The position numbers and the translations under genes are program-made. A model generated the notes under the pieces. That model was given only the letters and a program-made list of their open reading frames with translations. It made no database searches and was not told the origin of the DNA. Source: Xaviernesmea oryzae (GTDB lineage Bacteria > Pseudomonadota > Alphaproteobacteria > Rhizobiales > Rhizobiaceae). Taken from it: a DNA stretch of 64,000 nucleotides. The stretch is taken from positions 60,673 through 124,672 of the forward strand of contig NZ_FXAF01000005.1 in NCBI RefSeq assembly GCF_900177415.1, in the 5' to 3' direction. Positions 36,317-45,886 of the stretch are shown here, piece after piece (within the stretch, counting starts at the first letter, position 1; each line of letters opens with the position of its first letter).

Positions 36317-36370
36317 TGTCTGTCTCCAAGGTTTTTCCCGTTGCCACCCCGAAGGGCAATCCCCTCGGGG
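36314..36370 (-). repeat. Shared 5' leader, copy B (before DUF932 gene)
   Basis: CATTGTCTGTCTCC (36314-36327) and GTTGCCACCCCGAAGGGCAA (36340-36359) are identical to copy A. Here the hairpin is better: CCCCGAAGGG-CAAT-CCCCTCGGGG, with one mismatch. The two downstream genes are unrelated, so the shared part is likely a regulatory RNA or leader element. Confidence 0.7.
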
Positions 36371-36392
36371 CGGCTGGCTGGCAACGGCGGGG

Positions 36393-38360
36393 CTATTCCG
36401 CTGCCATCGGCAACGGTTGCGCATCGGCATCGACTTCGGCATTCGGATCGGCTGCGATCCGGACAGGAGCCGGGAGCCAGCCCGAACCCTTGACCTTTCG
36501 TTCCGCGATCAAAACGGCCTCTGCCTTCTTGGATGCGGCGGAAACCGCAAGGGCGGCCTCCGGTCCTCGGGCCTCAAGAACTGCCTGCTCGATCCCCCGG
36601 CGATTGACGTGGCTGAAGTAGCTGTCGGCGGTCGTCTCGAACCAGTTGGTCATGTCGACCTTGAGGGCTCGGCCAAGCTGGTTGGCCTGCTCGATCCCGC
36701 TTCGGCGGTCGGAGAATTTCACCTCCACCGCGTTGACCGCATGTGCGGCGGCGTAGGCCAAGAGGGACAAAAGCTCGTCGCGGTCCTGTTCAAGGCACCA
36801 GTCGAACAGGTCGGCGGGATTGCCGGGGATTTTGTGCCCGTAGTTTTCCTGCAGGCTTTCGAACGCAACCGAGGCTGCGCAATCTTCCGGCTCCTTGATC
36901 CATTTGCCCGTGCGCTCATGGATGAGCGACACCTGCAGGGCGCTTTGTTCGGACACATAGCCGCCGTAGCTGATCCGCAACAGCATGGCATGGACGACGG
37001 CGGCCAAGGCCACGCCGGGATTGTTCGCCAGTTCCACACGCAGGGCAGCGGTCTTCTTCGCCGTCAGAACCTCAATCAACGATTGAGGATGCGTGAAGTT
37101 AGAGATGCGCTCCTCGGTCGCGCTGCTCTTGCCACTGGCGTTGACGGTTTCGGGGCCGGCTTCACCATCTTCCGCCACGGCTTCGTCGCTGTCGTCGTCG
37201 TCCGGTTCCTCGACCTCGTCTTCTTCCCTGATGATCCCGACGGCGGCTTCCGCGTTGCCGAAGCGGTTGATGAACACCACCACGCCGCCGCGCGCCATGT
37301 CCTCTGGCAGATAGGTTTCCTGCTTCGCGGACAGTTCATCGAGACGCTTGTCGATTTCAGCGAGCCGCTGAACGGCGGCCTCGATAGACTCATCATCTCC
37401 GTCCTCGTCGTCCTCGCCGTCGATCAGTTCGGTCAGATCGTCATGTTCTTGGGAAAGCGAGTCATGTTCGGCCTGATCCTCCGCGGACAGCTCCACTTCG
37501 GTCGGGTAGATGCGCGGAAAGTTGAAAATCCAGTCCGGGCGCTCGAATGCCGTCTCCACCCATTTCCAGCCTGCCCCGCGATAAGGGGCGGCGGCATCTT
37601 CCAGCTTTTCAGAGGCGAGCCTGTCGAGCAATGCGACGTCCAGGGCATAGCCGCCGCCCTCTTCATCGAAGAGATCGCGGCGTACGGCTCCACCTGCCTG
37701 CTCGTAGACGTCCAGTCCGCCGATCAGCATGACGCGCCTGTCGGTGCTGGGGACTTCTTCGGTCATGAGTGCCGACTTGATCTGGCGGGCTCTGCGATCC
37801 CACTGCGACAAGCTTCCCCAAACCTGTTCCTGCCGTTCGTGATCGTCGCAAACCGTGAAGGCGGAAAGCTGTTCGAAGGTCATTTCCCCGTCACGGTGAA
37901 GTTCAAGCAGCTTCGGGGACACCTTCGCCAGAGCGAGGCGGCGGCGCACGATGATTTCGGTCACGCTGAAATGAGCGGCAATGTCGGTGATGGATTTGCC
38001 CTCCGCCGCCATGGTCGAGAAAGCCTCGTACTGGTCGACCGGGTGCATGTCCTCGCGGAAGACGTTTTCCGACAGGCTGATTTCCGTCGCGTTTGCAGCT
38101 TCGCGGAGCTTGCATTCGACCGGATGGTTCTTTGCAATCTTGCCCTGCTCCACCAAGAGCAGCAGCGCCAGCCTGCGGCGTTCGCCCGCCGTCACGAAAT
38201 AGCGGCCGCGCTTGTCGCCCGCCCGCACGACAAGGTTTTGCAGAACCCCCTCGGCGCCGATGTTCGCGGCAAGCTCGCGAAGTTTGACAGGGTCATATCT
38301 CTTGCGGACGTTCTTGGGGTCGGCGTCCAGCTTGTTCAGTTCGATGATGATTGTTGTCAT
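36393..38360 (-). CDS. Large ParB/sulfiredoxin-domain plasmid protein
   Basis: A 655-residue protein. Residues 1-110 are a ParB N-terminal domain (NVRKRYDPVKLRELAANIGA, EGVLQNLVVR, TAGERRRLALLLL, then ENVFREDMHPVDQYEAF). A KorB/ParB-like HTH follows (SITDIAAHFSVTEIIVRRRL). The middle has a very acidic coiled-coil segment (about 310-440) and the end is a long domain of unknown role. Proteins of this type sit next to DUF932 genes on rhizobial plasmids and are not the RepB of repABC. The ATG at 38360 has AGGAGA 9 bases upstream. The likely role is DNA binding in maintenance or gene control. Confidence 0.82.
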   Translation of the reverse strand: MTTIIIELNKLDADPKNVRKRYDPVKLRELAANIGAEGVLQNLVVRAGDKRGRYFVTAGERRRLALLLLVEQGKIAKNHPVECKLREAANATEISLSENVFREDMHPVDQYEAFSTMAAEGKSITDIAAHFSVTEIIVRRRLALAKVSPKLLELHRDGEMTFEQLSAFTVCDDHERQEQVWGSLSQWDRRARQIKSALMTEEVPSTDRRVMLIGGLDVYEQAGGAVRRDLFDEEGGGYALDVALLDRLASEKLEDAAAPYRGAGWKWVETAFERPDWIFNFPRIYPTEVELSAEDQAEHDSLSQEHDDLTELIDGEDDEDGDDESIEAAVQRLAEIDKRLDELSAKQETYLPEDMARGGVVVFINRFGNAEAAVGIIREEDEVEEPDDDDSDEAVAEDGEAGPETVNASGKSSATEERISNFTHPQSLIEVLTAKKTAALRVELANNPGVALAAVVHAMLLRISYGGYVSEQSALQVSLIHERTGKWIKEPEDCAASVAFESLQENYGHKIPGNPADLFDWCLEQDRDELLSLLAYAAAHAVNAVEVKFSDRRSGIEQANQLGRALKVDMTNWFETTADSYFSHVNRRGIEQAVLEARGPEAALAVSAASKKAEAVLIAERKVKGSGWLPAPVRIAADPNAEVDADAQPLPMAAE

Positions 38361-38759
38361 GGCTTCAATCTCCTGATTTTCCATTGAACGGGTCTTCAAA
38401 TCCCGCTGTGGGCGAAGCCTTCTTCCTTTGGTCCGAAGGACGTGCCCCACGTCCTCGGGACGAAGGGAGGGGCGCAAGCCCGCTCCCGGTAGGACGCAGA
38501 TCCGGTCAAGGGTCGGACGGGGGAAAAATCGGAAGGTTCGGCGCGAAGCGGTGAAAGCCTATTTTTTCGACGGCCGACAGCGCCCTCCGGCGCGCTTGCC
38601 CGTTGGCCTGATCTTCGCCTTATCGTATGAGCGGCAATGTCATGAAGGAGAAGCGCGTCCGCCGTGAGGCGGATGCTCCTTATGGGAAGCGAGCGCGGTG
38701 ACGCGCTCTCAATCTCTCGTTCAAACCTGAGCAGTTTCGATTGAAGATCCGAGCTGATC
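38361..38759. other. Gene-free upstream region of the ParB-like gene
   Basis: About 400 bases without a gene. It holds the upstream repeat copy 2 (38464-38570) and a hairpin GCGTCCGCC-GTGA-GGCGGATGC (38655-38676, one mismatch) closed by AGGAG/CTCCT. The hairpin could be part of a small RNA or an attenuator, but no promoter was fixed. Confidence 0.4.
38464..38570. repeat. Upstream repeat, copy 2
   Basis: Hairpin-like GGGAGGGGCGCAAGCCCGCTCCC region, then GGTCAAGGGTCG, then GGGGGAAAAATCGGAAGGTT CGGC (38519-38542) and a T-rich patch. It matches copy 1 at 34583-34695 with one-base indels. Confidence 0.6.
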
Positions 38760-39398
38760 ATGGTGAAATGCGATGACTACGATAGGAGAGCCCTGTTGGA
38801 ACAGGACACTCGCCAATTCTCGATCGGGCAGCTTCGTCGCCTTGAGCTGATGATTGCGCAGTTGCGCGTCGCCATCACGGTCGCTCCGCTCTGGCTGATT
38901 TACGGAATGTTCCGGGCGCTGTCCCAGGTAGATGTGTCCAGCCTCTTTCAACCAACGATCTGGTTGACGCTGGCTCTTGTTGGGGCAGGTGTTATTCGGA
39001 CGGCACTGACCTTGGTTGCCCGCCCCGGTCACACGCTGTTTCGTCAGGCAATGTCGCTGGGACATTTCCGGGAAGCCGTTAGGGCAAGCGGCCTCAGAAG
39101 CTCGCTGCCGAAGCCGACCCGATTGTTTGCGCTGAAACTGATCGATCTTGCCCTCGTCACACCGGCGGCGCTGATCCTGCTGATCGGCTTCCTTGCCGGG
39201 AGCCATCATATCATGTCGTTGCTCACGACCGACGACCCGGCACCTTTTTGGCTGATGTGGGCTTTCGCGTGGGTCAACGCGCTGCTGTTCCTCAGCATCA
39301 CAATGTTCGGCGCCCTGCGCGTTGTGTTTGCGGTCCGCAGCGCAAGGGAAGATGATTTTCCCACCGCTGCATCGATCCTATCGGCATTGAAGCACTGA
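38760..39398 (+). CDS. Hypothetical inner-membrane protein (212 aa)
   Basis: A 212-residue protein with four hydrophobic helices (about 36-55, 66-86, 127-150 and 165-190), a charged N-terminus (MVKCDDYDRRALLEQDTR) and a soluble tail. The gene stands alone, plus strand, between the minus-strand ParB-like gene and ftsH. I recognise no family. The ATG at 38760 has only a weak ribosome-binding site, but the frame shows good third-position GC bias. Confidence 0.5.
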   Translation: MVKCDDYDRRALLEQDTRQFSIGQLRRLELMIAQLRVAITVAPLWLIYGMFRALSQVDVSSLFQPTIWLTLALVGAGVIRTALTLVARPGHTLFRQAMSLGHFREAVRASGLRSSLPKPTRLFALKLIDLALVTPAALILLIGFLAGSHHIMSLLTTDDPAPFWLMWAFAWVNALLFLSITMFGALRVVFAVRSAREDDFPTAASILSALKH

Positions 39399-39696
39399 CA
39401 AGCGCCGCGACCGGGACAGAACGCACTACGCCTCTTTCGAGGCAAGAAGTTCTTGCGTCATTACAGGAGGCCTCGGACTCACGCGAGGCACTAAGCGACG
39501 ATTTGAGGACAGACGGAGGAAATACCGCCAGGTCAGCGAAAGGCTCATCCATGGCTTCGAATTGACGTTACCAACCGCGTCGTTCTCGCGAAGCTGGTCA
39601 ACGGCTTGGTGCAGCGGGAGCAACTGCCGTTCCTATTATCGCCGCGCAGCTCGACCGACGCCTGGTAGGGAACGTGATGCGGCAAACCCGGCCTGT
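39399..39696. other. Gene-free stretch between the membrane protein and ftsH
   Basis: About 300 bases with several stops in all frames. No motif, repeat or terminator with a T-run was recognised. It probably marks the left border of the stress island. Confidence 0.35.
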
Positions 39697-41532
<1,836 letters not shown>

Positions 41533-41545
41533 GCGATCGCTCCCG

Positions 41546-42931
41546 TTACCGCGCGACCAGCAGCAGGCGGCCGCCGTCGCGGATCAATTCAAGGGCGACT
41601 ATAGCGGGTTTCTCGGCGATCGTCCGTCGCAAGTCGGAAACGGAAGCAACGGGAACCCGGTTGACCGCAACGATCATGTCGCCAGCCCGAAGCCCGGTGC
41701 GAGCGGCGAGGCTGCCGGATGCAATGCCTTCGACCACCACGCCGGAGGCACCAACCTGCCGGGATTCGGCATCCGACGCGTCCCGCATCCTGGCGCCATC
41801 GAACGCCGTGCCGGAAAGATCTGTCGAAGCCCGGTCTTCGGCTGCGATCGTGGCGGCTACCACCTGCTCGTCATCGCCACGCTTCACGGTCAGCCGGATC
41901 TTGCTGCCTGCAGGCGTGAGGCCAATGCGGTTCCTGAGATCGGTGGCGCCGTGGATGGGACGCCCGTCGATTGCCGTCACCACATCGCCGGTCTTCAATC
42001 CTGCATGGTCGGCCGACGAACCGGGTTCGACATTGGCAATCAGGGCGCCCCGCAGGTCACCGAGCTTGAGGGCTTCCGCCAGATCCGGCGTGATATCCTG
42101 GATACCGATGCCCAGCCTGCCGCGCTGAACCTCGCCATGGGCGATCAACTGGTTCATCACCGTTATCGCCATGCTGCTGGGCACCGCAAAGCCGATACCG
42201 ACGTTGGCGCCAGCGGGACTGAGGATTGCTGTGTTGATCCCGACCAGCTTGCCGTCGAGCGTCACCAGGGCACCGCCGGAATTGCCGGGGTTGATCGAGG
42301 CATCGGTCTGGATGAAGTCCTCATAGCCCTCGATGTTCAAGCCGCTCCGTCCGAGCGCGCTGACGATGCCTGAAGTTACCGTCTGGCCGAGACCGAAAGG
42401 GTTGCCGATGGCGACGACATAGTCGCCCACCTTGAGGGCATCGGAATCCCCTGTCTGGATCGCGGTGAGATTTTTCGCTTCGATCCGGAGCAACGCGATG
42501 TCGGTTTCCTTGTCGCTGCCAATGAGTTTTGCGGGCAGCTGACGTCCATCCTTCAGGGTGACGGAGATTTCGGTTCCGCCATCGACGACATGATGATTGG
42601 TCAGCACATAGCCTTTCGCGGCGTCGACGATGACGCCCGAGCCCGCGCTCATCCTGGCGCGCGGTTGCTGCTCCGGCAGATTGAAGAAGCGGCGAAAGTT
42701 GGGATCGCTGTAAAGGGGATTGCTCTCGACCGACGAACGCGAGACGACAGCAATATTGACGACGGCCGGCGTGATATGCTCAAGCATCGGCGCCAATGTC
42801 GGAAGGCTGGTGGACGAAGGTGCCGGCCCTGCTATCTGCGCGACGGCGGGGGTGACGGTGAACAGGACGGCTCCGGCGGCGATGGCTGCGGACGCGGCAA
42901 TCGTGCGAAGCCTCGGGGCGAGATCGAACAT
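41546..42931 (-). CDS. degP: DegP/DegQ (HtrA)-type periplasmic serine protease
   Basis: A 461-residue protease: signal peptide (residues 1-31, cleavage at VAQ), trypsin-like domain with the triad His114 (TNHHV), Asp144 (ETDIAL) and Ser218 (GNSGGAL), then two PDZ domains (about 265-350 and 375-460). It removes misfolded envelope proteins at high temperature. The first gene of the degP-ftsH transcript, it is separated from the SPW gene upstream by a true terminator, so it should have its own promoter within 42932-42985. The start ATG has AGGAG upstream. DegP is also a member of the transmissible heat-resistance loci of Enterobacteria. Confidence 0.93.
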   Translation of the reverse strand: MFDLAPRLRTIAASAAIAAGAVLFTVTPAVAQIAGPAPSSTSLPTLAPMLEHITPAVVNIAVVSRSSVESNPLYSDPNFRRFFNLPEQQPRARMSAGSGVIVDAAKGYVLTNHHVVDGGTEISVTLKDGRQLPAKLIGSDKETDIALLRIEAKNLTAIQTGDSDALKVGDYVVAIGNPFGLGQTVTSGIVSALGRSGLNIEGYEDFIQTDASINPGNSGGALVTLDGKLVGINTAILSPAGANVGIGFAVPSSMAITVMNQLIAHGEVQRGRLGIGIQDITPDLAEALKLGDLRGALIANVEPGSSADHAGLKTGDVVTAIDGRPIHGATDLRNRIGLTPAGSKIRLTVKRGDDEQVVAATIAAEDRASTDLSGTAFDGARMRDASDAESRQVGASGVVVEGIASGSLAARTGLRAGDMIVAVNRVPVASVSDLRRTIAEKPAIVALELIRDGGRLLLVAR

Positions 42932-42984
42932 CGGTTGCTCCTGAATTGATGGTGTTCTTCTTTTCCGGCGCGAGGCACGAAAGG

Positions 42985-43022
42985 CATAAAAAGAACGGGC
43001 CCGAAGGTCCGGACCCGTTCTT
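42985..43022 (-). terminator. Rho-independent terminator after the SPW gene
   Basis: Arms AAGAACGGG / CCCGTTCTT (42991-42999 and 43014-43022) followed on the minus strand by a T-run (TTTTT then ATG). It ends the hsp20-to-SPW transcript and separates it from degP-ftsH. Confidence 0.75.
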
Positions 43023-43029
43023 CGTCAGC

Positions 43030-43395
43030 TTATGCGGTCGAGAGTGGACTGTTATGGCTGAACCAGATGCTGCCGGCGGCCAATACCGCGACGACAAGGC
43101 CGGCAATGACATGCGCCCACATGGCTGCCGTCACGGCTGAGAAGCCGAGGACCCATGGAGCGACCACAGCCCATATACCGAGCACGAGGTTGACCCACTC
43201 CTCCACCTCATAAAAGGCGTAGAGCGCGGCGACGGCGATCAGGGCGACGGCCGCGCCGACGATCCAGCCGTTCCAGGCGGCGTAGGTCTCGGCGGTGAAG
43301 CCAAGCAGCCAGGGTGACATCAGAAGACCAAGACCGGCAACGATATTGACGATATCGAAAGCCGTCCGGTTGTTCGAAGACAGGGACTTCAGCAT
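43030..43395 (-). CDS. SPW-repeat membrane protein
   Basis: A 121-residue protein with four membrane helices in two repeats, each carrying the SPW/APW motif: LLMSPWLLGFTA at about 25-36 and WAVVAPWVLGFSA at about 74-86. SPW proteins have unknown function. Their role in this island is comparable in size and topology to the HdeD and YfdX-associated membrane proteins of heat-resistance loci, but not homologous by eye. The ATG follows GAGGAGAA. Last gene of the hsp20 operon, before a terminator. Confidence 0.8.
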   Translation of the reverse strand: MLKSLSSNNRTAFDIVNIVAGLGLLMSPWLLGFTAETYAAWNGWIVGAAVALIAVAALYAFYEVEEWVNLVLGIWAVVAPWVLGFSAVTAAMWAHVIAGLVVAVLAAGSIWFSHNSPLSTA

Positions 43396-43426
43396 CGTTC
43401 ATTCTCCTCATCGGTTGGTTGCATCA

Positions 43427-43762
43427 TCAATGGACCGCCTCCTGCGGACAGGAGACGGGTGCGGCGGCAGCGCTTGAACGGCCGTCGCCGCGAAACTCGG
43501 GTGTGGTGGACGGAGCCGCCAGGAGAGGTGCGCCTGCCGGCGACGGGAACAGGTACGGCGCCAGTTCATCCTCAACAAACGCCCCGTTGGCGATCTCCAG
43601 CAACGCAAGCTCGCTCGCGTTTACGCCCTGCCGGTCAAGTCTTGGCTCCGCGCCGCGGTACAGCGCACGGCTGCGGGCGGCCGCGGCGAGCGCCAAGGCA
43701 AATCTGTTCGGCAGTATCTTCTGGCAATCGAAAACGACATGCGGATCCATGGGGCACCTCAT
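43427..43762 (-). CDS. RNA polymerase omega (RpoZ)-like protein
   Basis: A 111-residue protein whose first 70 residues follow the omega pattern: VFDCQKILPNRFALALAAAA corresponds to VEDCVDKVPNRFELVLLAA of RpoZ, and NASELALLEIANG to the second conserved helix. The last 40 residues are Pro/Ala-rich. It is not the chromosomal rpoZ (no spoT neighbour) but a divergent copy inside a stress operon. It could replace omega in RNA polymerase under heat stress; that is inference. Its ATG overlaps the stop of the NDUFS4-domain gene (ATGA), so they are coupled; an internal ATG at 43750 is possible. Confidence 0.65.
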   Translation of the reverse strand: MRCPMDPHVVFDCQKILPNRFALALAAAARSRALYRGAEPRLDRQGVNASELALLEIANGAFVEDELAPYLFPSPAGAPLLAAPSTTPEFRGDGRSSAAAAPVSCPQEAVH

Positions 43763-44505
43763 GCAGCTTTTCGATCGGTCACGGGAACGGACCGGCTGGC
43801 TTCCACTTCCCGCTCGAGCGCAAGCAGCGCCTGGTCGACTTCATCGAGGCGCGAGGGACGCGCGTTCTCCGGCATGCCCTCGTTGGTGGCCTGGTCGATC
43901 AGGTACTCCGTCCAGGCCCAGTTCATCAGGATCGAACGTTTGGCCTGGAGCGACAACGTGCTGTCGGTAACAACATCCATCGGTGAGGACCAGCTTTCCG
44001 GTCCGGACGGATCATTGCGGGTTGCCGCGCCGTCGAGCGCCTGATCATAGCTGTCCTGAAGTGCCGAAAGGCCGAGCCGCTCCAGCGTCGTGTCGGAGAA
44101 GGCATGAGACGTCCGCTTCGGTCGTTGGACCAATAGCCGTTTGGCCGGCTTGGCCACCCGCCTCTGCACAACGTAGCTCAGGCCCTGCCGCTCGGCATAG
44201 CGAATGGCAGCTTCGAGGGTGGGAAATTCCAGCTCGACCTGCGTCAGCGTGTCGTGCCCACCCGTATAACCCATCAACGGCTCGATGAAGGGTGAGCGGC
44301 TACGGTCGAAGACGAGCCGCCATCCCTTGGTTCGCGCGGTCCCTGACGTCATCACCGAGCGAGATGGCTTGAAGATGCGAGCAACGGCATCCGCAGGAAA
44401 CAGAGACCGGCCGAAAGAAAGTTGGCTCCGGAGGTTGTCGTTCGAAGCGGGGAAAGCGGACGTCGGCGTTACGATTTCGTGGTGTGTCTCTCTTGAAGTC
44501 TCCAT
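43759..44505 (-). CDS. NDUFS4-domain (ETC complex I 18-kDa-like) protein with extra C-terminal domain
   Basis: A 248-residue protein. Residues about 42-118 match the NDUFS4 fold: ARIFKPSRSVMTSGTARTKG, WRLVF-RS, then EPLMGYTGGHDTLTQVELEF and YAERQGLSYVV. The next 130 residues form an unrelated, partly helical domain (LERLGLSALQDSYDQALDG, ILMNWAWTEYLIDQATNEG) ending in a charged helix. Complex I accessory subunits are about 100-110 aa, so this is a fusion. It may modulate respiratory complex I or use the fold for another purpose in stress. The ATG has GGGAGGG upstream. Confidence 0.65.
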   Translation of the reverse strand: METSRETHHEIVTPTSAFPASNDNLRSQLSFGRSLFPADAVARIFKPSRSVMTSGTARTKGWRLVFDRSRSPFIEPLMGYTGGHDTLTQVELEFPTLEAAIRYAERQGLSYVVQRRVAKPAKRLLVQRPKRTSHAFSDTTLERLGLSALQDSYDQALDGAATRNDPSGPESWSSPMDVVTDSTLSLQAKRSILMNWAWTEYLIDQATNEGMPENARPSRLDEVDQALLALEREVEASRSVPVTDRKAA

Positions 44506-44576
44506 CGTTCATCCCTCCCTGTTGGCGAAGGATACTGGCGGCCGCCAAAGGCCGGCCGCCAGGTAGATCAGATCGA

Positions 44577-45086
44577 TCAGCTCTTGATGGCGATGCGCTT
44601 GACCTGCGACTGCGCCTTCTCGCTCTTCGGCAGGGTCACCGTCAGCACGCCGTTCTTGAAGCGGGCATCGACCTGGTCATCCTTAACCTCGACGCCGAGC
44701 GGTATGCGGCGCTCGAACCGGCCGTAATAGCGCTCGGAGAACTGCCGATCCTTGTCTTCGCTCTCGGAGCGCTTCTCGCCCTTCAGCGTCAGGACACCGT
44801 CGTTGAGCAGGACCTCAATGTCCTTCTCTTCAAGGCCGGGCACTTCGGCGGTCACCTTGATCTCCTTGTCGGTATCGGAGATCTCGACGCTCGGCCAGCC
44901 GGCGCTGAATGCGGAGCCGTTGCCAAAGGACGGCAGGCCGGAACCGAAGCCGCGGAAGACGTCGTCGAACAGGCGGTTCACCTCGCGATGCAGCGACAGG
45001 AAAGGATCACGGTCGTCATCGCGCAGGACAGTCGGGACCTGGTTGCTATTGTTGCGGCCCCAGGGAATCAGATCACGAACACTCAT
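44577..45086 (-). CDS. Hsp20 small heat-shock protein (first type, 169 aa)
   Basis: A 169-residue alpha-crystallin-domain chaperone. N-terminal arm RDLIPWGRNNSNQVP, then FRGFGSG; crystallin domain from about 60 (PSVEISDTDKEIKVTAEVPG, LEEKDIEVLLNDGVLTLKGE) to LKNGVLTVTLPK, with the C-terminal IxI-type tail VKRIAIKS. This is the bacterial class A-like (HspA) form, different from its neighbour. It holds unfolding proteins for refolding by GroEL and other chaperones. It lies 95 bases after the other hsp20 with a hairpin in the gap, and 71 bases before the NDUFS4-domain gene. Confidence 0.93.
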   Translation of the reverse strand: MSVRDLIPWGRNNSNQVPTVLRDDDRDPFLSLHREVNRLFDDVFRGFGSGLPSFGNGSAFSAGWPSVEISDTDKEIKVTAEVPGLEEKDIEVLLNDGVLTLKGEKRSESEDKDRQFSERYYGRFERRIPLGVEVKDDQVDARFKNGVLTVTLPKSEKAQSQVKRIAIKS

Positions 45087-45132
45087 GTTTTTCTCCTTTC
45101 TGTTGGATCAGTTGGCAAAGCTTTCCTGTTGA

Positions 45133-45151
45133 CGCCGGGCATCGCCCGGCG
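45133..45151 (-). promoter_or_regulatory. Hairpin in the hsp20-hsp20 gap
   Basis: CGCCGGGC-ATC-GCCCGGCG, a perfect 8-bp stem. With no T-run it is more likely an RNA processing or stability element that adjusts the ratio of the two chaperones than a terminator. Confidence 0.4.
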
Positions 45152-45180
45152 CCTTGCGCGCGTATTGCGTTCGGAAAGGC

Positions 45181-45657
45181 TTAAGCCGCCTGCTTCTCGG
45201 CCTCGATCTGTTTCGTCTCGGCCTTCGGCAGCGCCATGTCGGTCATAATCTCGATCTGGCGCGGCTTCATCGCTTCCGGGATTTCGCGCTTGAGATCGAT
45301 GGTCAGCAGACCGTTGACGAGGCCGGCACCTACGACCTTGACGTGATCGGCAAGCTCGAACCGGCGCTGGAACGAGCGGCCGGCGATGCCGCGATGCAGA
45401 TACTGCACATCGTCAGCATTTGCCTTCTGGCCCGCGACGAAGAGCATGTTCTGCTCCTGGGAGATCGTCAATTCGTCCTGCGAGAAGCCCGCCACTGCCA
45501 TGGCAATGCGGTACTCGTCCTCGCCGGTCTTGACGATGTCATACGGGGGCCAGTTGTCGATCGTCTCGATCCGGCTTGCGGCTTCGAGCGCATTCAACAT
45601 TCGGTCGAAACCGATGCTCGACCGGAACAGGGGGGAGAAATCGAGGTTTGTCCTCAT
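45181..45657 (-). CDS. IbpA-like Hsp20 small heat-shock protein (second type, 158 aa)
   Basis: A 158-residue class of small heat-shock protein typical of rhizobia (HspD/IbpA-like): MRTNLDFSPLFRSSIGFDRM, then WPPYDIVKTGEDEYRIAMAV, AGFSQDELTISQEQNMLFVA, GIAGRSFQRRFELADHVKVV and GLLTIDLKREIP. The ATG at 45657 is preceded by AAGGAGG that is enclosed in a ROSE-like hairpin. First gene of the hsp20-hsp20-NDUFS4-omega-SPW operon. Heat control is expected at both transcription and translation. Confidence 0.93.
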   Translation of the reverse strand: MRTNLDFSPLFRSSIGFDRMLNALEAASRIETIDNWPPYDIVKTGEDEYRIAMAVAGFSQDELTISQEQNMLFVAGQKANADDVQYLHRGIAGRSFQRRFELADHVKVVGAGLVNGLLTIDLKREIPEAMKPRQIEIMTDMALPKAETKQIEAEKQAA

Positions 45658-45750
45658 AACCATATCCTCCTTTGAAGCAACATGGAACAAGGAGACGCCA
45701 AGAGCACATGGCGCCTCCTGGACTTGTCGATCCCCATTGGGCAATCGAAC
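45658..45750 (-). promoter_or_regulatory. ROSE-like RNA thermometer in the hsp20 leader
   Basis: Read on the minus strand, the ribosome-binding site AAGGAGGAT (45667-45673 on plus as CCTCCTT) faces TTGCT (45676-45680 as AGCAA), the anti-SD motif of ROSE elements; CCAT and ATGG close the hairpin (45660-45663 with 45682-45685). A second stem, GGAGACGCCA with TGGCGCCTCC (45691-45700, 45709-45718), lies just upstream. The leader is about 90 bases long, as in known ROSE elements. Confidence 0.65.
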
Positions 45751-45756
45751 AATATT

Positions 45757-45785
45757 GATATAATTCAGTCGGTTGCGAGTTCAAG
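45757..45785 (-). promoter_or_regulatory. Candidate heat-shock (RpoH-type) promoter of the hsp20 operon
   Basis: On the minus strand CTTGAA (45780-45785), a 17-base spacer, and TATATC (45757-45762). CTTGAA is the usual -35 of RpoH promoters in alphaproteobacteria. Confidence 0.5.
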
Positions 45786-45886
45786 AGGGGTGAAATCACC
45801 CGGCATAAAAAAATTGATTTTTCCGTTTCCGTCACCAGATTCGGTGGGAGGCCAGATACGAATAAGTCCACAAAGGAGCAATGGAT

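Noticed and set aside
34985..36493. A 502-codon open frame on the plus strand
   Set aside because: Mostly antisense to the DUF932 gene; the left part has low-complexity Arg-rich product typical of random frames in GC-rich DNA.
36393..38360. RepB/ParB of a repABC origin
   Set aside because: The protein is twice the usual length, has an acidic middle, and no repA or repC is next to it. The pair at 59323-61159 also lacks a ParA.
36309..38387. A 692-codon open frame on the plus strand
   Set aside because: It is antisense to the ParB-like gene, which has ParB motifs, a good ribosome-binding site and a sensible start. The antisense product shows no family motif.
38646..38680. Hairpin AGGAG...GCGTCCGCC-GTGA-GGCGGATGC...CTCCT as a small RNA gene
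   Set aside because: The stem is real, but without a promoter or terminator T-run it cannot be called a gene; it is mentioned only within the gene-free region.
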